Assembly (NCBI RefSeq): GCF_005116655.2
Contig: NZ_CP050698.1
Coordinates: 6,404,501-6,468,500, forward strand
DNA length: 64,000 bases
Reading direction: 5' to 3'
Source of the DNA: Desulfosediminicola flagellatus
GTDB lineage: Bacteria; Desulfobacterota; Desulfobulbia; Desulfobulbales; Desulfocapsaceae
Numbering within the stretch: position 1 is the first letter of the stretch; every line of letters starts with the position of its first letter. Below the pieces are notes generated by a model that searched no databases, was not told the origin of the DNA, and was given only the letters and a program-made list of their open reading frames with translations. A program made the position numbers and the translations under genes. Positions 35,014 through 44,118 of this stretch are shown here, one piece after another.

Positions 35014-35076
35014 GTCCGGAGAAAGTTGAACGGTTCTGGTTGAAAAAAATATTCAGAGCCGTCGCGTTTTCCGGAC
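35014..35076 (-). promoter_or_regulatory. Intercistronic hairpin between hypD and hypE
   Basis: GTCCGGA (35014-35020) pairs with TCCGGAC (35070-35076), and inside it ACGGTTCT (35030-35037) pairs with AGAGCCGT (35055-35062) with one G-T. It fills the gap after hypD. Without a T-run it is probably a processing or stability element. Confidence 0.5.
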
Positions 35077-35094
35077 TGCGATGTGTGTGTGAAA

Positions 35095-36183
35095 TTAGCT
35101 GTCCTGACCGTATTTATAGTAAGCGGCACACGTGCCCTCACTTGAAACCATACACGGGCCTATTGGGTTGGCTGGTGAGCATCGTTTCGCATAGAGTGGA
35201 CAATCCATAGGAGTGTTGATTCCTTTAAGAATCTGACCGCACATACATCCTTTGGCTTCTTCAACTTCAGGAAGTTCTATTTCGAGACGAACCTGAGCGT
35301 CGAATTCTTTGTATTTATCCCTGATTTTCAAGCCACTCTGTGGAATAACACCAAGTCCACGCCATTCCATGTCGGCAGGCTCAAAGATCTCATAGACCAT
35401 GCTCTGGGCACGCTGATTACCTTCCCAGCTTACAACGCGAGGGTAGACATTTTCAACCTTCACCTCACCACTCGAGACCTGATTGGCCAGACTGATAAGG
35501 CCTTTGATAAGATCTGCAGTTTCAAATCCGGCTACAACACAGGCGAGGCCATATTTTTGAGCAAGTGGCTCATAGGCACCGGCCCCGATTATTGAAGAGA
35601 CATGACCGGGACAAAGCAGACCGTCTATTTTGAGTTCAGGGTCATCAAGGAGTGCGATGAGCGGCGGCGGCATGGTTTTCTGGGTGGAGAATACGACAAA
35701 ATTCTTTACGCCTTGAACTTTTGCAGCCATTATTGTGGCAGCAATACCGGGAGTGGTTGTTTCAAAACCGACTCCGAGAAAGACCATGAGTTGATCAGGG
35801 TTCTTTTTTGCAATTTCAAGGGCGTCCATGGGCGAATAGACAATGTCGACTTTGGCACCTCGTGAGCTGGCGTTTGCCAGAGAACCATTTGTACCGGGAA
35901 CCCTGAATAAATCGCCAAAAATTGCAACACGAACGCCGGGTTTGTCGGCCATGGAGATAAACGCGTCCATATGCGGCGCGGATGTCACACAAACAGGACA
36001 GCCCGGGCCTGAAACCAGCTCAAGGCCTTCTGGCAGGATGGAGCGAATACCGTTTCTGAATATAGCCATAGTGTGCGAACCACACACTTCCATTACTCTG
36101 AGCGGCTTAGTAACAGAACACTTAAGTTCTTCTAAGAGCGGTTTAACAAGCTCTAAATCTCTATATTCATCAAGATGCTTCAT
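35095..36183 (-). CDS. hypD: Hydrogenase maturation protein HypD
   Basis: A 362-residue [4Fe-4S] protein that, with HypC, holds the iron while CN and CO are attached. Motifs: VMEVCGSHTMAIFR, SGPGCPVCVT, GFETTTPG and the C-terminal cluster region CMCGQILKG...CPLYAKRCSPANPIGPCMVS. Its start and the hypC stop overlap within the same bases, so the complex partners are translated together. Confidence 0.97.
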   Translation of the reverse strand: MKHLDEYRDLELVKPLLEELKCSVTKPLRVMEVCGSHTMAIFRNGIRSILPEGLELVSGPGCPVCVTSAPHMDAFISMADKPGVRVAIFGDLFRVPGTNGSLANASSRGAKVDIVYSPMDALEIAKKNPDQLMVFLGVGFETTTPGIAATIMAAKVQGVKNFVVFSTQKTMPPPLIALLDDPELKIDGLLCPGHVSSIIGAGAYEPLAQKYGLACVVAGFETADLIKGLISLANQVSSGEVKVENVYPRVVSWEGNQRAQSMVYEIFEPADMEWRGLGVIPQSGLKIRDKYKEFDAQVRLEIELPEVEEAKGCMCGQILKGINTPMDCPLYAKRCSPANPIGPCMVSSEGTCAAYYKYGQDS

Positions 36184-36464
36184 TATTCACTTCCTTGGGG
36201 CGGGGCGAGGAGTTCCTCCGGCATTGTCTCAGCCAGTTGTCGCAGGAGTTCGAGGTTTTTCTTGGCCTCTTCCTCAACGAGGGAATGAATGGCAAAACCA
36301 GCATGGATGATGACGTAATCACCAACATTTGGCCAATGGTCAACTATGTCCAGACGTACTTCTTTGCTGATACCGTCGGCATCGACAGTAGCTATCTGGT
36401 TGGTGGTGAAATCGTCCGGGTCACCTTCAACCTTGGTAACCCTCATGGGTATTGCGAGACACAT
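36183..36464 (-). CDS. hypC: Hydrogenase maturation chaperone HypC
   Basis: A 93-residue chaperone starting MCLAIPMRV, where the Cys after the initiator Met binds the iron carrier and the large subunit. It shuttles the Fe(CN)2CO unit from HypD to the large subunit precursor. AGGAGG lies eight bases before the ATG. The start lies 38 bases inside the hypF end, an unusually long overlap that should couple translation. Confidence 0.96.
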   Translation of the reverse strand: MCLAIPMRVTKVEGDPDDFTTNQIATVDADGISKEVRLDIVDHWPNVGDYVIIHAGFAIHSLVEEEAKKNLELLRQLAETMPEELLAPPQGSE

Positions 36465-38811
36465 GTTGCAGACCTCCTATAATTGTCTGACCTAGAGAAA
36501 TCGAGCCATCATTTATTGGCATGGATTCCCCTGTAAAAATCTCGATATTATTTGCTGTTAGTGTGTGGGAGAAACCTTCCAGTAATAGGCTGTTCTGCAT
36601 GCAACCACCAGCCAGGATTACTTTCCTGACATGGGTTTCTGCAGAAAGTCGGTGGATAAGTTCGTTGATACTGCTGATGAGCAAATAATGAAACTGTAGT
36701 GCAATATTGCCGATACTGTGACCGTCGGCAAGAGCATCCAAAATCAATTTAACAAATTTCGACGAACAAATCTCCCACTTTTCGCCCCTTTCGCACAATA
36801 GAGATGGTGTGGAGAGGCTGTTGAAATCGGGGATGTCGTTATACCACGTAGTGGTTGTTGCCTTTCTTGCGACCGCTTCCAGTTCAATGGCGGCCTGGCC
36901 TTCGTAAGAAATTTTTTGACGAATACCAAGAATGGAGGCGACTGCATCAAATAGTCGTCCGCAACTTGAGGTGAGTGGGGAGTTAAAGCCGTTACTCAAC
37001 ATCGAGTTGATAACAGCAATTTTCGCGGCGGGTATGATTGATAGTGAGTCTGGCAGGTCTTCTACAGGCCATGGCGAACCATTGTTGGCAGTGAAGAGTG
37101 CTGATAATCCCATGCGCCAGGGTTCTGATGCAGCAGCGTCCCCACCGGGAAGGTGGAGTTGTTCAAGGTGTGCAAGGCGTTTATATGAGGTTAAATCTGC
37201 TAGAAGTATTTCACCGCCCCAGATGGTTGAGTCGGGGCCATAGCCGGTTCCGTCAAGTATAACTGCCAGCACAGGTTCTGAAAGTCCATGTTCTGCCATC
37301 ACCGCCACCGCATGGGCATGATGATGCTGTACCCGATAAAGTGGTATGCCTAGTTCTGCGGCATAATGACTGGACATATAATCCGGATGCAGGTCGCAGA
37401 CAGCAATTTCAGGTTCTATCTGAAAGACTTTTTTAAGGTGATCGACTGACTCACTAAAAAAATCAAATGACTCAAGATTAAAGAGATCCCCGATATGCTG
37501 ACTAGGAAAAACAGACTTTTCCCGAGCAAGACAAAATGTTGATTTTAAACCGGCGCCACAGCCGATAGTCTGGGGGAGTTCCCAGTCAACCATAACAGGA
37601 GAGGGGACAAAGCCGCGTGCGCGTCGTAAAATCTGGGTTGTATTGCCAACAATACGACAGACAGAATCGTCTATTCGTGTGACAATATCACGGTTATGGA
37701 GCAGAAAGAAGTCGGCGATATGGTTGAGACGAGTTAACGCATCATCATTTGCCGTGCAGATGGGTGCGCCGCTGGCGTTACCTGATGTCATCACGAGGGC
37801 ATCAGGGCAATCTTTTTGCTGAAAAAGCAGATGGTGAAGTGGAGTATAGGGGAGCATGACTCCCAACTCGGAAATCCCGGGAGCCAGGTCTGCGGTGAGC
37901 GAGAAATCATGCTGGAACTCGTTCTTTTTCAGAAGGACTATCGGATGCATCATGGAGAGTAGAAGATTCTCTTCTTTTTCACTCACCTCACAATACTTTT
38001 TAATAGTCACAATATCCGGCATCATAACCGCAAGCGGTTTATCCGGTCGCCCTTTTCGTGTGCGGAGTAATTTAACTGCACAATCTGAATGGGCGTTAAC
38101 AGTAAGATGAAATCCACCAAGACCGCGAATAGCTAAAATAGCATCAGTACAAAGAGCAGCGGCAGCCTCAGCAAGTGGTGATTTGCAAGAAATCGCTTCA
38201 CCAGATTTCTCATGCCATGATAGTTGAGGGCCACAATCGCCACAGGCGTTTGGCTGGGCATGAAATCGTCTATCGGCCGGATCATTATACTGCGACTGAC
38301 ATACCGGACACATGGGGAACACTTTCATCGACGTTTTTGGTCTGTCGTACGGAATGGTCTCGACAATAGTGAATCTCGGGCCACAGTTTGTGCAGTTTAT
38401 GAATGGGTAGTTGTGACGATGGTCGGCAGGGTCGAGCAGTTCGCGAAGGCAATCATCACACAGTGCGATATCCGGTGGAATGACTGTTTTTGCAGATGCT
38501 CCGGCCACTGATGCCAGAATGGTAAAAGAACCCTCTTCAACCGGTTCGGTCAGAGGTTTCTCTTCAATGGAAGTGATACGCGCAAGTGGAGGGGCGTCGT
38601 TCTTCAACCCCTCCAAAAACAACACGAGCCTGTCGTCTTGAGCTGTTGCCCTTATAAGGACACCGTCACTGGTATTTGATACCGTGCCGGATATCTCAAG
38701 ACGAGAGGCCAGATTGTAAACAAAGGGTCGAAACCCAACACCCTGAACGGTGCCGCGGATGAGGATTTCGAGCCCTTGTTGGTCCTGCTTATTTGTGTAA
38801 GAATTTGTCAC
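36427..38811 (-). CDS. hypF: Carbamoyltransferase HypF
   Basis: A 794-residue enzyme that makes carbamoyl-adenylate from carbamoyl phosphate and transfers the carbamoyl group to HypE. Domains in order: acylphosphatase-like (GTVQGVGFRPFVYNLA, residues about 15-100), two zinc fingers (CDDCLREL...CTNCGPRF; CPVCQSQY...CGDCGP), YrdC-like (LAIRGLGGFHL; GRPDKPLAVM) and a Kae1-like transferase (HHHAHAVAVMAEHGL; LDGTGYGPD). The start is a GTG inside the end of the cytochrome gene, overlapping it by 23 bases. Confidence 0.96.
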   Translation of the reverse strand: MTNSYTNKQDQQGLEILIRGTVQGVGFRPFVYNLASRLEISGTVSNTSDGVLIRATAQDDRLVLFLEGLKNDAPPLARITSIEEKPLTEPVEEGSFTILASVAGASAKTVIPPDIALCDDCLRELLDPADHRHNYPFINCTNCGPRFTIVETIPYDRPKTSMKVFPMCPVCQSQYNDPADRRFHAQPNACGDCGPQLSWHEKSGEAISCKSPLAEAAAALCTDAILAIRGLGGFHLTVNAHSDCAVKLLRTRKGRPDKPLAVMMPDIVTIKKYCEVSEKEENLLLSMMHPIVLLKKNEFQHDFSLTADLAPGISELGVMLPYTPLHHLLFQQKDCPDALVMTSGNASGAPICTANDDALTRLNHIADFFLLHNRDIVTRIDDSVCRIVGNTTQILRRARGFVPSPVMVDWELPQTIGCGAGLKSTFCLAREKSVFPSQHIGDLFNLESFDFFSESVDHLKKVFQIEPEIAVCDLHPDYMSSHYAAELGIPLYRVQHHHAHAVAVMAEHGLSEPVLAVILDGTGYGPDSTIWGGEILLADLTSYKRLAHLEQLHLPGGDAAASEPWRMGLSALFTANNGSPWPVEDLPDSLSIIPAAKIAVINSMLSNGFNSPLTSSCGRLFDAVASILGIRQKISYEGQAAIELEAVARKATTTTWYNDIPDFNSLSTPSLLCERGEKWEICSSKFVKLILDALADGHSIGNIALQFHYLLISSINELIHRLSAETHVRKVILAGGCMQNSLLLEGFSHTLTANNIEIFTGESMPINDGSISLGQTIIGGLQHVSRNTHEGYQG

Positions 38812-39430
38812 CGGTAAAGATGGAGGAAATAATTCCCTCCGGCTCCTTCACGTCATTCCAGATACACAGGTATACGTGAATGATAGCGAACATCATGAAC
38901 CACCACATTAACAGATGGTGGATGTAACGGGCCCACTGCTGGCTACCGAAGATGCTGGTTCCAATATTGAACCAGGTTGTTGCTTCGGGAAACAGCATGA
39001 AGAAGCCACTGATGATCATAAATATAGCGACGACGAAAGTGAAAAGATAGGTCAGTCCGGCAAGAACATTGTGTCCAAGACGAGCATCGTGATCTTCACT
39101 GATATACGCGTAGCGGAGAATGGTAGAGAACAGGTTCTTGATGTTACGCGGGGTAACAGGAAGTATGTCCCATACTCGTTCCTGAGCGTTGCCGAAGATG
39201 TAAAGGAATGCACGAATAATTATTGCACTCGCAAATGCATAACCGGCGATAAAATGGATGAAGCGCATGATTGCCATTGGGAAACTTGCGCTACCCTCGA
39301 TCATTGTGTTGGTCCACGGTCCGTTAATGTAAAAACCGGTGACACACAGAGTCACAATTGACAGGGCATACATCCAGTGAAACAGCCGGAACAGTACACT
39401 CCAGCAGTACTTCTTTTCAAATGTTGCCAT
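38789..39430 (-). CDS. hynC: Ni/Fe-hydrogenase b-type cytochrome subunit
   Basis: A 213-residue membrane protein with four hydrophobic spans and His residues placed to bind two b hemes: RLFHWMYALS (span 1), FIHFIAGYAF (span 2) and YIHHLLMWWFMMFAIIHVYL (span 4). It matches HyaC/HydC-type cytochromes that anchor a periplasmic hydrogenase and pass H2-derived electrons to quinone. It lies directly after the large subunit. An electron route to the menaquinone pool is inferred from the family. Confidence 0.95.
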   Translation of the reverse strand: MATFEKKYCWSVLFRLFHWMYALSIVTLCVTGFYINGPWTNTMIEGSASFPMAIMRFIHFIAGYAFASAIIIRAFLYIFGNAQERVWDILPVTPRNIKNLFSTILRYAYISEDHDARLGHNVLAGLTYLFTFVVAIFMIISGFFMLFPEATTWFNIGTSIFGSQQWARYIHHLLMWWFMMFAIIHVYLCIWNDVKEPEGIISSIFTGDKFLHK

Positions 39431-39490
39431 TGTATTTACCTCCTACGGTTAGTTCCGGAAAAGAACGATTAAGTGTTTGTAAGACCTCAA

Positions 39491-41191
39491 TTACAGAGCC
39501 TTCACTTTTACCGTTTCCTTGCCTTCCGGATCGAGCATGTGAACCGCACAGGCGATACATGGATCAAATGAGTGAATGGTACGCAGAACCTCAAGTGGTC
39601 TCTCAGCATCGGCAATAGGATTACCCATAAGAGAAGCCTCGTAAGGTCCGAGCTGACCTTCAGCATCACGTGGACCCGCATTCCAGGTTGAAGGAACAAC
39701 AGCCTGGTAGTTCTTGATCTTGCCGTCCTGAATAACGATCCAGTGAGACAGGAGACCGCGTGGTGCCTCGTGAACACCAACGCCGCGCTGCTCGCCTTTC
39801 GGGAATACAGGTGGGTTGAAGATCTCGTAATCGCCTGAAGAAATGTTGTTGGCGAGAAGTTCCCAGTGCTCAAGGCAAAGGTCAGCCATCATGCCTGCGC
39901 GTACTGCACGGGCTGCGTGACGTCCAATAGTACTGTGAAGAATCTCAGGACCAACCTGAACACCAGCAACAGAGCTGATCTTGGCAAGACAGGCATCAAC
40001 AGCTTTAATGGTTCTTTCATGACCCTGTGCATACCCGACGACCATCTGTGCAAGAGGACCAACCTGCATAGGCTTACCCTGGAAGCGAGGTGCTTTGAGC
40101 CAGGTATATTTGCCATCGTCTTCAAACTGGGTGAACTTCGGATCGGTTGAGCTGTCCCAAGGATGCTTGGACCAGTCGCCATCGTACCATGCTTTAGCAA
40201 TCGACTCTTCAACGTTCTTGATGAAGTATTCGTCGGCAATGGTGTTGATTGGCTTAACAGTACTGAGGTCACCGTTCATAACGGTACCACCAGGCAGATC
40301 AGCTTTGGTTCCTGCAGCGTCGAGGAACATGTCAGGAGCTGCCATGTAGTTGGTAACGCCAGCGCCGTATGGCAGCCAGTCTTTGTAAAGTGCGCCTACT
40401 GCAACTACGTCGGTCATGTAGACCATGTCGATGAACTGCTTTACTTCTGTAACAAGCTGCTTGATGTAGTAAAGACGCTCTACAGTTACCGCGGTCTGGT
40501 TGTCAGGATTCAGGTTAGTGGTAACGCCACCAACTGAAAGGTTCTGAACGTGCGGATTCTTTCCGCCAAGGATAGCGAGTGCCTGAGTAGCTTTGCGCTG
40601 ATAGTCAAGAGCTTCCAGGTAATGGGAAACTGCCATCAGGTTAGCCTCGGGCGGAAGCTTCATTGCAGAGTGGCCCCAGTATGCATTAGCAAATGGTCCA
40701 AGCTGGCCGGAAGCTACAAGGCCTTTGACTTTATCTTTTACAGCTGCGAAACGCTTAGGGCTGTTGCCGGGCCAGTCTGACAGGCTGTCTGCGAGCTTGG
40801 CTGTAGCGACAGGATCCGCATCAAGAGCAGAAACCACATCTACCCAGTCAAGTGCGGAAAGCGCGTAGAAATGAACGATATGATCGTGCAGACAGTGAAT
40901 GGACTGAACCATGTTTCTGACGAGCTGTGCGTTCAGTGGAATTTCGAGTCCGAGTGCGTTCTCAACGGAGCGAACTGAAGCGAGGGCGTGAACAGTTGTA
41001 CATACACCGCAGATACGCTGAACGAACAACCATGCATCACGTGGATCGCGACCTTTGAGAATGTTCTCAAGACCACGGTACATCTGGCCGGAAGACCAGG
41101 CCTTGGTGACCTGACCGCCGTCAACTTCTACATCTATTCGTAGGTGACCCTCAATCCTGGTAACCGGATCAATGGTAATTCTCTGAGCCAT
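39491..41191 (-). CDS. hynB: [NiFe] hydrogenase large subunit, group 1
   Basis: A 566-residue subunit carrying the Ni-Fe active site. The four Cys ligands are in RICGVC near the N-terminus and DPCIACAVH near the C-terminus. After that His come 15 residues (MLDPEGKETVKVKAL), the tail removed by the maturation protease. Other family blocks are RIEGHLRIDVEVDGG and SIHCLHDHIVHFYALSALDW. There is no signal peptide; it is exported in complex with the Tat-signal small subunit. I chose the ATG at 41191, preceded by GGAGG, over an in-frame ATG five codons earlier. Predicted role: periplasmic, membrane-bound H2 oxidation. Confidence 0.97.
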   Translation of the reverse strand: MAQRITIDPVTRIEGHLRIDVEVDGGQVTKAWSSGQMYRGLENILKGRDPRDAWLFVQRICGVCTTVHALASVRSVENALGLEIPLNAQLVRNMVQSIHCLHDHIVHFYALSALDWVDVVSALDADPVATAKLADSLSDWPGNSPKRFAAVKDKVKGLVASGQLGPFANAYWGHSAMKLPPEANLMAVSHYLEALDYQRKATQALAILGGKNPHVQNLSVGGVTTNLNPDNQTAVTVERLYYIKQLVTEVKQFIDMVYMTDVVAVGALYKDWLPYGAGVTNYMAAPDMFLDAAGTKADLPGGTVMNGDLSTVKPINTIADEYFIKNVEESIAKAWYDGDWSKHPWDSSTDPKFTQFEDDGKYTWLKAPRFQGKPMQVGPLAQMVVGYAQGHERTIKAVDACLAKISSVAGVQVGPEILHSTIGRHAARAVRAGMMADLCLEHWELLANNISSGDYEIFNPPVFPKGEQRGVGVHEAPRGLLSHWIVIQDGKIKNYQAVVPSTWNAGPRDAEGQLGPYEASLMGNPIADAERPLEVLRTIHSFDPCIACAVHMLDPEGKETVKVKAL

Positions 41192-41219
41192 GTGCAAAAC
41201 CTCCATTATATATTGGTCT

Positions 41220-41263
41220 ACCTGGCTGGTTGGAAATCGAGTTTCCTAAAGCGCCCAGCAGGT
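41220..41263 (-). promoter_or_regulatory. Intercistronic hairpin between small- and large-subunit genes
   Basis: ACCTG/CAGGT (41220-41224 and 41259-41263), CTGG/CCAG, and an inner GGAAA/TTTCC stack into one hairpin with small bulges. It lies just before the large-subunit ribosome site and could tune subunit ratio. Confidence 0.45.
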
Positions 41264-41291
41264 ATAAAATTCAATCAACTACTGTAGCGAA

Positions 41292-42365
41292 TTATTCCTC
41301 GCTGCTGCCTTTACCTTTGATAAGGCCTTTGCCAATACCAACGGCGGCATGTACACCGACTGCTGCTGCGGTAACACCAAGAACTTTCTTGCCGATGTTG
41401 TCAGCGTCTTCGATGATGCCGGTGCCAGGGATTTTGACTTTTGGCAGTCTGTCGTAGAATGGGGTCATGCTGTCCCAGAAGCCAGGCTCTGTACAGCCGA
41501 TACAGCCGTGGCCAACGCTTACAGGCCATACATCTACGTCATTAAAGCGTACTGCAGGGCAGTTGGAGAAGGTCTCAGGACCTTTGCAGCCAACTTTGTA
41601 GAGACAGTAACCGAGCTGGTGGAATTTATCACCGAACTGCTCAACAAAACGTCCCTCGTCGAAATGAGCACGTCTTTCGCAATGATCATGGATTCTGCGA
41701 CCATAAGCAAAGAGTGGACGGCCAAGCTTATCAAGCTGTGGCAGACGATTGAATGTGAGATAATGGAGAATTGTTCCAAGGAAAGACACTGGATTTGGGG
41801 GACAGCCGGATATGTTAACAACCGGTTTGTCTACCAGATCCTGTACACCGACAGCGCCGGTTGGATTTGGAGCTGCAGCCTGAACACCGCCAAAGGTAGC
41901 ACAGGTGCCGATCGCGATGATGGCAGAAGCCTTAGGAGCAACCTCAGCCAGGATCTCCATTGCTGTTTTGCCTGCGATCATGCAGTGGATTCCGTTATCT
42001 TTTGTAGGGATAGCACCCTCAACAACAAGAATGAACGGGTGATTCTTTACGGTATCATGCAGATTATGCTCAGCCTGATGTCCGGCTGCTGCCATAATCG
42101 TTTCATGGTAATCAAGTGAAATGATATCAAGAAGGAGTCGCGCAAGATCAGGATGAGAAGAGCGAAGAAGACTCTCAGTACATCCTGTGCATTCTTGAAA
42201 GTGAAGCCAAATAACTCGTGGGCGTTTGCCGGATGCGGCAGCTTCTACCATTTTGGGAACAACTGTCTCGGACAGTCCCAAAGCAGCAGCTGCCATAGTG
42301 ATTCCCTTAAGGAAACCGCGCCTGTTCAGTTGCGGATCCAGAGTTTTGTTAACCGTGTCTGCCAT
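41292..42365 (-). CDS. hynA: [NiFe] hydrogenase small subunit with Tat signal
   Basis: A 357-residue iron-sulfur subunit. The N-terminus has a twin-arginine signal (LNRRGFLKGITMAAAALGLS). Cluster motifs: proximal ECTGCTE, GTCATFGG, SGCPPNP; distal HDHCERR...GCKGPETFSNCP; medial region NCPAVRF...WP...GHGCIGCTEPGF. The two extra Cys near the proximal cluster that mark O2-tolerant enzymes are absent (CTGCTE and ATFGG), so a standard O2-sensitive enzyme is predicted. A C-terminal hydrophobic segment (VLGVTAAAVGVHAAVGIG) is the membrane anchor that meets the b cytochrome. AGGAGG precedes the ATG. First gene of the operon. Confidence 0.97.
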   Translation of the reverse strand: MADTVNKTLDPQLNRRGFLKGITMAAAALGLSETVVPKMVEAAASGKRPRVIWLHFQECTGCTESLLRSSHPDLARLLLDIISLDYHETIMAAAGHQAEHNLHDTVKNHPFILVVEGAIPTKDNGIHCMIAGKTAMEILAEVAPKASAIIAIGTCATFGGVQAAAPNPTGAVGVQDLVDKPVVNISGCPPNPVSFLGTILHYLTFNRLPQLDKLGRPLFAYGRRIHDHCERRAHFDEGRFVEQFGDKFHQLGYCLYKVGCKGPETFSNCPAVRFNDVDVWPVSVGHGCIGCTEPGFWDSMTPFYDRLPKVKIPGTGIIEDADNIGKKVLGVTAAAVGVHAAVGIGKGLIKGKGSSEE

Positions 42366-42680
42366 ATCAACCTCCTATTGCTGTGACAACAATTGTGCGC
42401 TTAGAGCGCGATTGTGCCGACACCTCGGTGTCGGACAAAAAATAAGACTTACAGCCTAACCCTGAGTTCCCTAGTGATAATCAGTGCGCCTGAATTCTCT
42501 GAAAATCTGGGAAAAAAGGGGTTTACGACAACCAAGCAATCACCGTTGTAATTAGATATAAACGGTGATAAATGCAAATGAAATGAGAGTGCTTTGCATA
42601 AATAATATTTGCACTAGACCAAAATGGAATTTATATAAAAAATAATATCCATGAATATCAAAATCTTACGTGACATTCAA
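42366..42680 (-). promoter_or_regulatory. Long structured leader of the hydrogenase mRNA
   Basis: If transcription starts near 42680, the message has about 310 untranslated bases with four stems: ATGCAAA/TTTGCAT (42572-42578, 42593-42599), ATCACCGTT/AACGGTGAT (42539-42547, 42561-42569), CCGACACC/GGTGTCGG (42417-42424, 42427-42434) and GCGCT/AGCGC (42397-42401, 42405-42409). The last two lie close to the ribosome site. No riboswitch class is recognised. Some repeats could instead be protein operators. Confidence 0.5.
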
Positions 42681-42685
42681 AGTCT

Positions 42686-42714
42686 TTTATAATACAGGCA
42701 GGAAGAAGTGTCAA
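42686..42714 (-). promoter_or_regulatory. Sigma-70 type promoter of the hydrogenase operon
   Basis: On the minus strand TTGACA (42714-42709), a 17-base spacer and TATAAA (42691-42686): perfect -35, five of six at -10, ideal spacing. It starts within 30 bases of the pcnB stop, so the operon need not depend on read-through from pcnB. Confidence 0.7.
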
Positions 42715-42741
42715 GGTGGGCGTGTTGGTCGAGAGAGGCGT

Positions 42742-44109
42742 TTATTTCTTGAATCCGAAGATGCCTTTTCTCGATGTGGGAGCGAACGCAGGCTTGTTTG
42801 ATGCACTTGAATCACTTTTCGAGTCAGGGCGTTTTGGCTCTTTGTGCGGTTTGTGCGGCGTGTAAAGTATCTCGTCGTCGACATGTTGACCTGAAATGGC
42901 TTCAATGTAGCAGTGGTAGAAAAGAGAGCATCGTTTAAAGTAACTTTTCTTACGCAGCCATTTGGGCCAGGTGCCATTTTGTCTGTGATGAATAAGCGAG
43001 CTTAGATTGGTGAGCAGGGTAGTGATGTCCTGTCGGAGAGAGCGGCGGAGGTTGAGTTGTACGCCTAGGTCGCGATCAATATCAGAACGGATTCTTTTTC
43101 CGGTTTGAAAAAGAGCGGGTCCCTTAAGCTTCTCGGTAAATATACCATATTTTGCTTCCGCCCATGGTATGAGGATAAGGGCAAGCATAAAGAAGTCTGG
43201 CTGTCGTGAGCCTTTATTGCTCACGGCGACACTGTTTATCCGGTCGATGGTGCTGAAAATACTGCTCAGTTGATCTTTACATGATGTAGATTGGTCAACC
43301 GGGCTGTAAAGGTATTTGCGATAAATACCAAATAAATCGTTAAAAATTCCAGATTGGGCTGCCAGCTCAAACCAGGCTGCTGATGCGCCGCTATAGATGT
43401 CTTTTAGCGTCTCATCACGGAGGCGTGAGGGGGGACAGAGAAGAAGTTTATTGTGATTGGAACAGATGGCATGCCACGAATTGTCTTCGATGGTGAATCC
43501 ATTTCTGGCAGCATGACGAATTGCCCGGATTGCACGTACAGGATCACGATTGATCCGTTTGTCGGGGTTGCCGACTATACGTATTATTGCCTTGTCGAGA
43601 TCTTCAACACCATTTACGTAATCAATAATCGTGTTTGTTTTAATTTCGTAAAACAGCGAATTGATAGTCAGGTCACGGCGTTGAGCATCCTCGTCAAGAG
43701 ATCCGAAAGTGTTATTCGGTGCAAGAACAGCCTCTGGGCCATCAAGATCATGCTCGCTCAGTGACCGGAGAGTCGAGACCTCAATGGCATTGCCATTTTT
43801 GCAGAAAACCTGGACAAGTCTGAACCTTCGACCAATAGCCCTGGAATTAGGGAACAGCTTTTTGAGTTGTCCCGGTCTGGCGTTAGTGCTGATGTCAAAA
43901 TCTTTGGGTTCTTTGTCAAGGTAGAGATCACGGACACCGCCACCAACCAGGTAGGCTGAAAAGCCGGCCTTGTTGAGTTTGCGCATCACAAAAAGTGCAT
44001 CCCGACTAATCCTGTCAATGGTGATCGGGTGCTCGCTTGGTGGAATGACCCTGCCTGCGAGCACCTTATCGGGTTGCGTGCCTGACGCGACATCCGTTGT
44101 TGTTTGCAT
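42742..44109 (-). CDS. pcnB: Poly(A) polymerase PcnB / tRNA nucleotidyltransferase family
   Basis: A 455-residue class II nucleotidyltransferase. The catalytic core is GGGVRDLYLDKEPKDFDIST, followed by FRLVQVFCKNGNAIEVSTLR, RRDLTINSLFY and RINRDPVRAIRAIRHAAR. The long basic C-terminal tail (HKPHKEPKRPDSKSDS...) and the overall layout are those of PcnB, which adds 3' poly(A) tails that promote RNA decay; a CCA-adding function cannot be ruled out from sequence alone. It follows the nitronate monooxygenase gene by nine bases. Confidence 0.88.
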   Translation of the reverse strand: MQTTTDVASGTQPDKVLAGRVIPPSEHPITIDRISRDALFVMRKLNKAGFSAYLVGGGVRDLYLDKEPKDFDISTNARPGQLKKLFPNSRAIGRRFRLVQVFCKNGNAIEVSTLRSLSEHDLDGPEAVLAPNNTFGSLDEDAQRRDLTINSLFYEIKTNTIIDYVNGVEDLDKAIIRIVGNPDKRINRDPVRAIRAIRHAARNGFTIEDNSWHAICSNHNKLLLCPPSRLRDETLKDIYSGASAAWFELAAQSGIFNDLFGIYRKYLYSPVDQSTSCKDQLSSIFSTIDRINSVAVSNKGSRQPDFFMLALILIPWAEAKYGIFTEKLKGPALFQTGKRIRSDIDRDLGVQLNLRRSLRQDITTLLTNLSSLIHHRQNGTWPKWLRKKSYFKRCSLFYHCYIEAISGQHVDDEILYTPHKPHKEPKRPDSKSDSSASNKPAFAPTSRKGIFGFKK

Positions 44110-44118
44110 GCTGTGTTA

